Shown: positions 61,782 through 64,000 of the stretch, one piece after another
How positions within the stretch are numbered: the first letter of the stretch is position 1
How the letters are laid out: each line of letters starts with the position of its first letter
Assembly: GCF_001308265.1 (NCBI RefSeq)
Contig: NZ_CP012023.1
Span: forward strand, 1,502,932 to 1,566,931
Direction of reading: 5' to 3'
From: Celeribacter marinus
GTDB lineage: Bacteria > Pseudomonadota > Alphaproteobacteria > Rhodobacterales > Rhodobacteraceae
DNA: 64,000 nucleotides
Made by a program: the position numbers and the translations under genes
The notes under the pieces: model-generated
What the model was told of the DNA's origin: nothing
Database searches by the model: none
Seen by the model: only the letters and a program-made list of their open reading frames with translations

Positions 61782-62428
61782 CCCCGCCAAAACTCGTGAT
61801 TTTTGACTGTGACGGCGTTATTGTCGATAGTGAACCCCCCACGCTGGACCTCCTACGTGATGACTTTGCGGCGCACGGTCTCGACCTCACAATGGCCGAT
61901 ATTGAGCGCGATTATACGGGACTGCTCATGGCCAATGTCGCTAAGAAAGCGCGTGAAAACGGGGCGGCATTGCCGCAAGATTGGGTCGATTCATTCTACG
62001 TCAAGATGTTCAATCGCCTGCGCGATGGCGTGCCCCTTATTGAGGGCGTGAGGACGGTTTTTGAGGCGCTGGACGCGGCGGGCATTCCCTACCGCGTGGC
62101 ATCCAACGGACCAGATGCAAAAATGGACATCACGCTTGGCGCATACCCCGATCTGCACGCCCGCCTCAAAGGCCGCATTCATTCGGCCCATACGCATGGC
62201 ACAGCCAAGCCTGATCCTGAGCTTTTACTTATTGCGGCACGCGCCGAGGGCGTTGCACCTGAAGACTGTGTGATGATCGACGATAGCCCGTCCGGCTGCA
62301 TTTCTGCACGCCGCGCCGGTATCCGTTGTTTCGGATTTGATCCAACCGGGGATGGGGCGCGATTGGTGGCAGAGGGCGCGGAGCATCTACGCTCAATGAA
62401 TGAGTTATGTGCGCGGATTGGCCTTTAG
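61778..62428 (+). CDS. HAD-superfamily hydrolase (phosphoglycolate phosphatase/beta-phosphoglucomutase-like)
   Basis: 216 residues: motif I LVIFDCDGVIVDSEP (nucleophile Asp), motif II VASNGP, motif III Lys in AKPDPELLL and motif IV MIDDSPSGCISARRAG. Cap insertion of type C1. Exact substrate not predictable. ATGA overlap with rsmD; convergent overlap with folC by 4 bp. Confidence 0.9.
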   Translation: MTPPKLVIFDCDGVIVDSEPPTLDLLRDDFAAHGLDLTMADIERDYTGLLMANVAKKARENGAALPQDWVDSFYVKMFNRLRDGVPLIEGVRTVFEALDAAGIPYRVASNGPDAKMDITLGAYPDLHARLKGRIHSAHTHGTAKPDPELLLIAARAEGVAPEDCVMIDDSPSGCISARRAGIRCFGFDPTGDGARLVAEGAEHLRSMNELCARIGL

Positions 62429-63702
62429 GCGTTGCCATCGCGCAGCACATTTCCGGCCAGATAGAGCGAGCCGCAAATCAAAATCCGCGCATTGGGCGTG
62501 GACGCTACGATGTTTGCTACAGCGGTATCAACGCTTTGCGAAACGTGGGCAATCATCCCGACATCTTTTGCATGTGACGCCGTAACATCGGCCGCGAGCG
62601 TGTTTGTTTCACCGGCAATAGACACCGCATAAAGGCAATCGGCGTGCGCGGCCAACGGGCGTAGATACCCCGAAATGTCTTTTGTGTTGAGCATACCGCA
62701 GACCAAGACCGTCTCGCGCGTGGGCAGCTTTGACAAAGCCTCGGCAAGAGCGTCCCCCGCAGCGGGATTGTGGCCACCGTCGAGCCAGATTTGCGCGGAT
62801 GGCGCGGCTTTGCATAGGGGACCAGATCGCAAGAGCTGCATACGCGCGGGCCACTGCGCCGTGGTCACAGCCGCCTCGCATGCGACCTCGCCAAATTTCA
62901 AATAACGCAATGCCGCGAGCGCCGCACCCGCGTTGTGTATTTGATGCGCGCCGATCAGGTTTGGTAAAGGCAGATCGCACAGCCCATGTTCATCTTGAAA
63001 GATCAGCCGCCCGCGCTCTTCCCAGACATGCCACTGTTGACCATAGGCCAATAGGGGCGCGCCGAGACGCATCGCGCGCGCTTCGATCACCTCCATCGCC
63101 TCATCCGTTTGCGGCCCTACAACAACGGGCACACCACGCTTGATAATCCCCGCCTTTTCCCCGGCTATGGCACCGATGGTGTCGCCTAAGAATTGGGTAT
63201 GATCGATCGAGACCGGCGTGATGATCGATAGGCCAGGCTTCTCGACCACGTTGGTGGCGTCCAAACGCCCGCCGAGTCCGACCTCAAGCAACGTATAATC
63301 CGCAGGTGTGCGCGCAAACGCCAAGAGAGCGGCCACTGTCGTGATCTCAAAATACGTGATCGGCGCGCCGCCGTTGGCCGCTTCGCATTCTTCCAAAACA
63401 GCCTGTAAATCGTGTTCGGCAATCAATGATCCCGCCACACGTATGCGTTCGTGAAAACGCGCAAGATGCGGCGACGTATAGGCGTGCACGGATTGTCCCG
63501 CCGCCTCTAGTCCGGCCCGGATCATGGCCTGTGTGGAGCCTTTGCCATTGGTGCCCGCGATGTGGATCACGGGCGGCAATTTGCGCTCAGGATTGTCGAG
63601 CGCAGCCAACAAGGCCCATACACGATCCAAAACGAGATCGATCACCTTTGGGTGCAGCGACATCAACCGTTCAAGGATGACATCCGAACCTTGCTCACTC
63701 AC
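62425..63702 (-). CDS. folC: Bifunctional folylpolyglutamate/dihydrofolate synthase
   Basis: 425 residues. P-loop [17 protein letters not shown], then [37 protein letters not shown], and a C-terminal ligase domain ([19 protein letters not shown]). Adds glutamates to folates and may make dihydrofolate. GTG start at 63702 overlaps the accD stop (GTGA). The accD-folC order is conserved in many proteobacteria. Confidence 0.96.
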   Translation of the reverse strand: MSEQGSDVILERLMSLHPKVIDLVLDRVWALLAALDNPERKLPPVIHIAGTNGKGSTQAMIRAGLEAAGQSVHAYTSPHLARFHERIRVAGSLIAEHDLQAVLEECEAANGGAPITYFEITTVAALLAFARTPADYTLLEVGLGGRLDATNVVEKPGLSIITPVSIDHTQFLGDTIGAIAGEKAGIIKRGVPVVVGPQTDEAMEVIEARAMRLGAPLLAYGQQWHVWEERGRLIFQDEHGLCDLPLPNLIGAHQIHNAGAALAALRYLKFGEVACEAAVTTAQWPARMQLLRSGPLCKAAPSAQIWLDGGHNPAAGDALAEALSKLPTRETVLVCGMLNTKDISGYLRPLAAHADCLYAVSIAGETNTLAADVTASHAKDVGMIAHVSQSVDTAVANIVASTPNARILICGSLYLAGNVLRDGNA

Positions 63703-64000
63703 TTGGCGATCTCTGGCGCATCGGTTGCCTCGCTCACATCGACATCATCCGTCATGTCCTGTGCCGTTGGAGCGGGCAAATCGGCGACCACAACGGGCGG
63801 CATATTCCCGAGCATCCGCAAAATCGTCGTCAACTCGTCCTTTAATTTCATCCGGTGCGTAACGCGGTCGAGCATACCGTGGTCGAGCAAGTATTCCGCC
63901 CGCTGAAAGCCCTCAGGCAGTTTTTCGCGAATGGTCTGCTCGATCACACGCGGACCCGCAAAACAAATAAGGGCGTTTGGCTCCGCAATCTGTACGTCCC
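63699..64000 (-). CDS. accD: Acetyl-CoA carboxylase carboxyltransferase beta subunit, C-terminal part
   Basis: The frame runs off the right edge; about 100 C-terminal residues are seen. [45 protein letters not shown] is the highly conserved carboxyltransferase region (residues about 225-270 of the full protein), and the acidic tail ([16 protein letters not shown]) is typical of alphaproteobacteria. Makes malonyl-CoA for fatty acid synthesis. The start lies outside the window. Confidence 0.95.
   Translation of the reverse strand, partial: DVQIAEPNALICFAGPRVIEQTIREKLPEGFQRAEYLLDHGMLDRVTHRMKLKDELTTILRMLGNMPPVVVADLPAPTAQDMTDDVDVSEATDAPEIAK

Noticed and set aside
1..64000. tRNA, rRNA, insertion sequence, att site and CRISPR features
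   Set aside because: None was recognised on reading both strands; all large gaps are explained by promoters, the riboswitch or short intergenic regions.

Overview
This 64 kb window looks like ordinary chromosome from an alphaproteobacterium of the Rhodobacteraceae, most likely the Roseobacter group. That assignment is an inference. It rests on the style of the proteins, a moderately GC-rich composition judged by eye, an FnrL-type box, the rsh-rpoZ-folK order, and a cobalamin gene set of the rhodobacterial type (CobN, CobC, CobW, a CbiG-CobJ fusion). Genes are densely packed with many 4-base ATGA/GTGA overlaps. I saw no rRNA, tRNA, insertion sequence, prophage or CRISPR array. Both ends are cut through genes: rsh on the left (C-terminus missing) and accD on the right (N-terminus missing).

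Layout. 1-10.9 kb is housekeeping: rsh, rpoZ, folK, an NYN-domain protein, ispH, rnhA, a TRIC-type channel, three tiny membrane proteins, then fmt, a deformylase-like gene with a broken active site, a VOC protein and a normal def, followed by a MalY/PatB-type lyase. 11-37 kb is dominated by cobalamin synthesis. A seven-gene minus-strand operon runs from a small His-containing membrane protein through cbiX, cobH, cobL, cobI and cbiG-cobJ to cobM. A plus-strand group carries DUF1636, cobC and cobD. A cobalamin riboswitch precedes cbiM, cobW, a GNAT gene and cobN. cobO lies behind lrgAB. Between these sit an MltB-type transglycosylase, smc, an mARC-like MOSC protein and a polytopic membrane protein with a striking FNR plus ArsR-type promoter. 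37-48.7 kb holds a split MnmC pair, a DMT exporter, a lytic transglycosylase, dapA, a potassium channel, smpB, a sulfurtransferase, an aminotransferase, a lysozyme-like protein and amtB-glnK. 48.9-64 kb holds a class A PBP, mlaA-mlaC, a type I secretion ABC/HlyD pair, ridA, a phosphodiesterase, a FemAB/GNAT-like protein, a pterin dehydratase, an MscS channel, a peroxiredoxin, a ferredoxin reductase, rsmD, a HAD phosphatase, folC and accD.

How the genes fit together. The cob genes supply the methylation, rearrangement, cobalt insertion (CobN), adenosylation (CobO) and aminopropanol-arm (CobC, CobD) steps, plus cobalt uptake and handling (CbiM, CobW, CbiX). The rest of the pathway (for example cobA, cobB, cobQ, cobS, cobT) is not in the window. 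The most interesting items are the FNR-box/ATTC-N8-GAAT promoter upstream of the 401-residue membrane protein at 34 kb, the deformylase pseudoenzyme, the mixture of early- and late-cobalt-insertion signatures, and several conserved-looking small proteins too short for routine annotation. I did not find an obvious new defence or mobile system.
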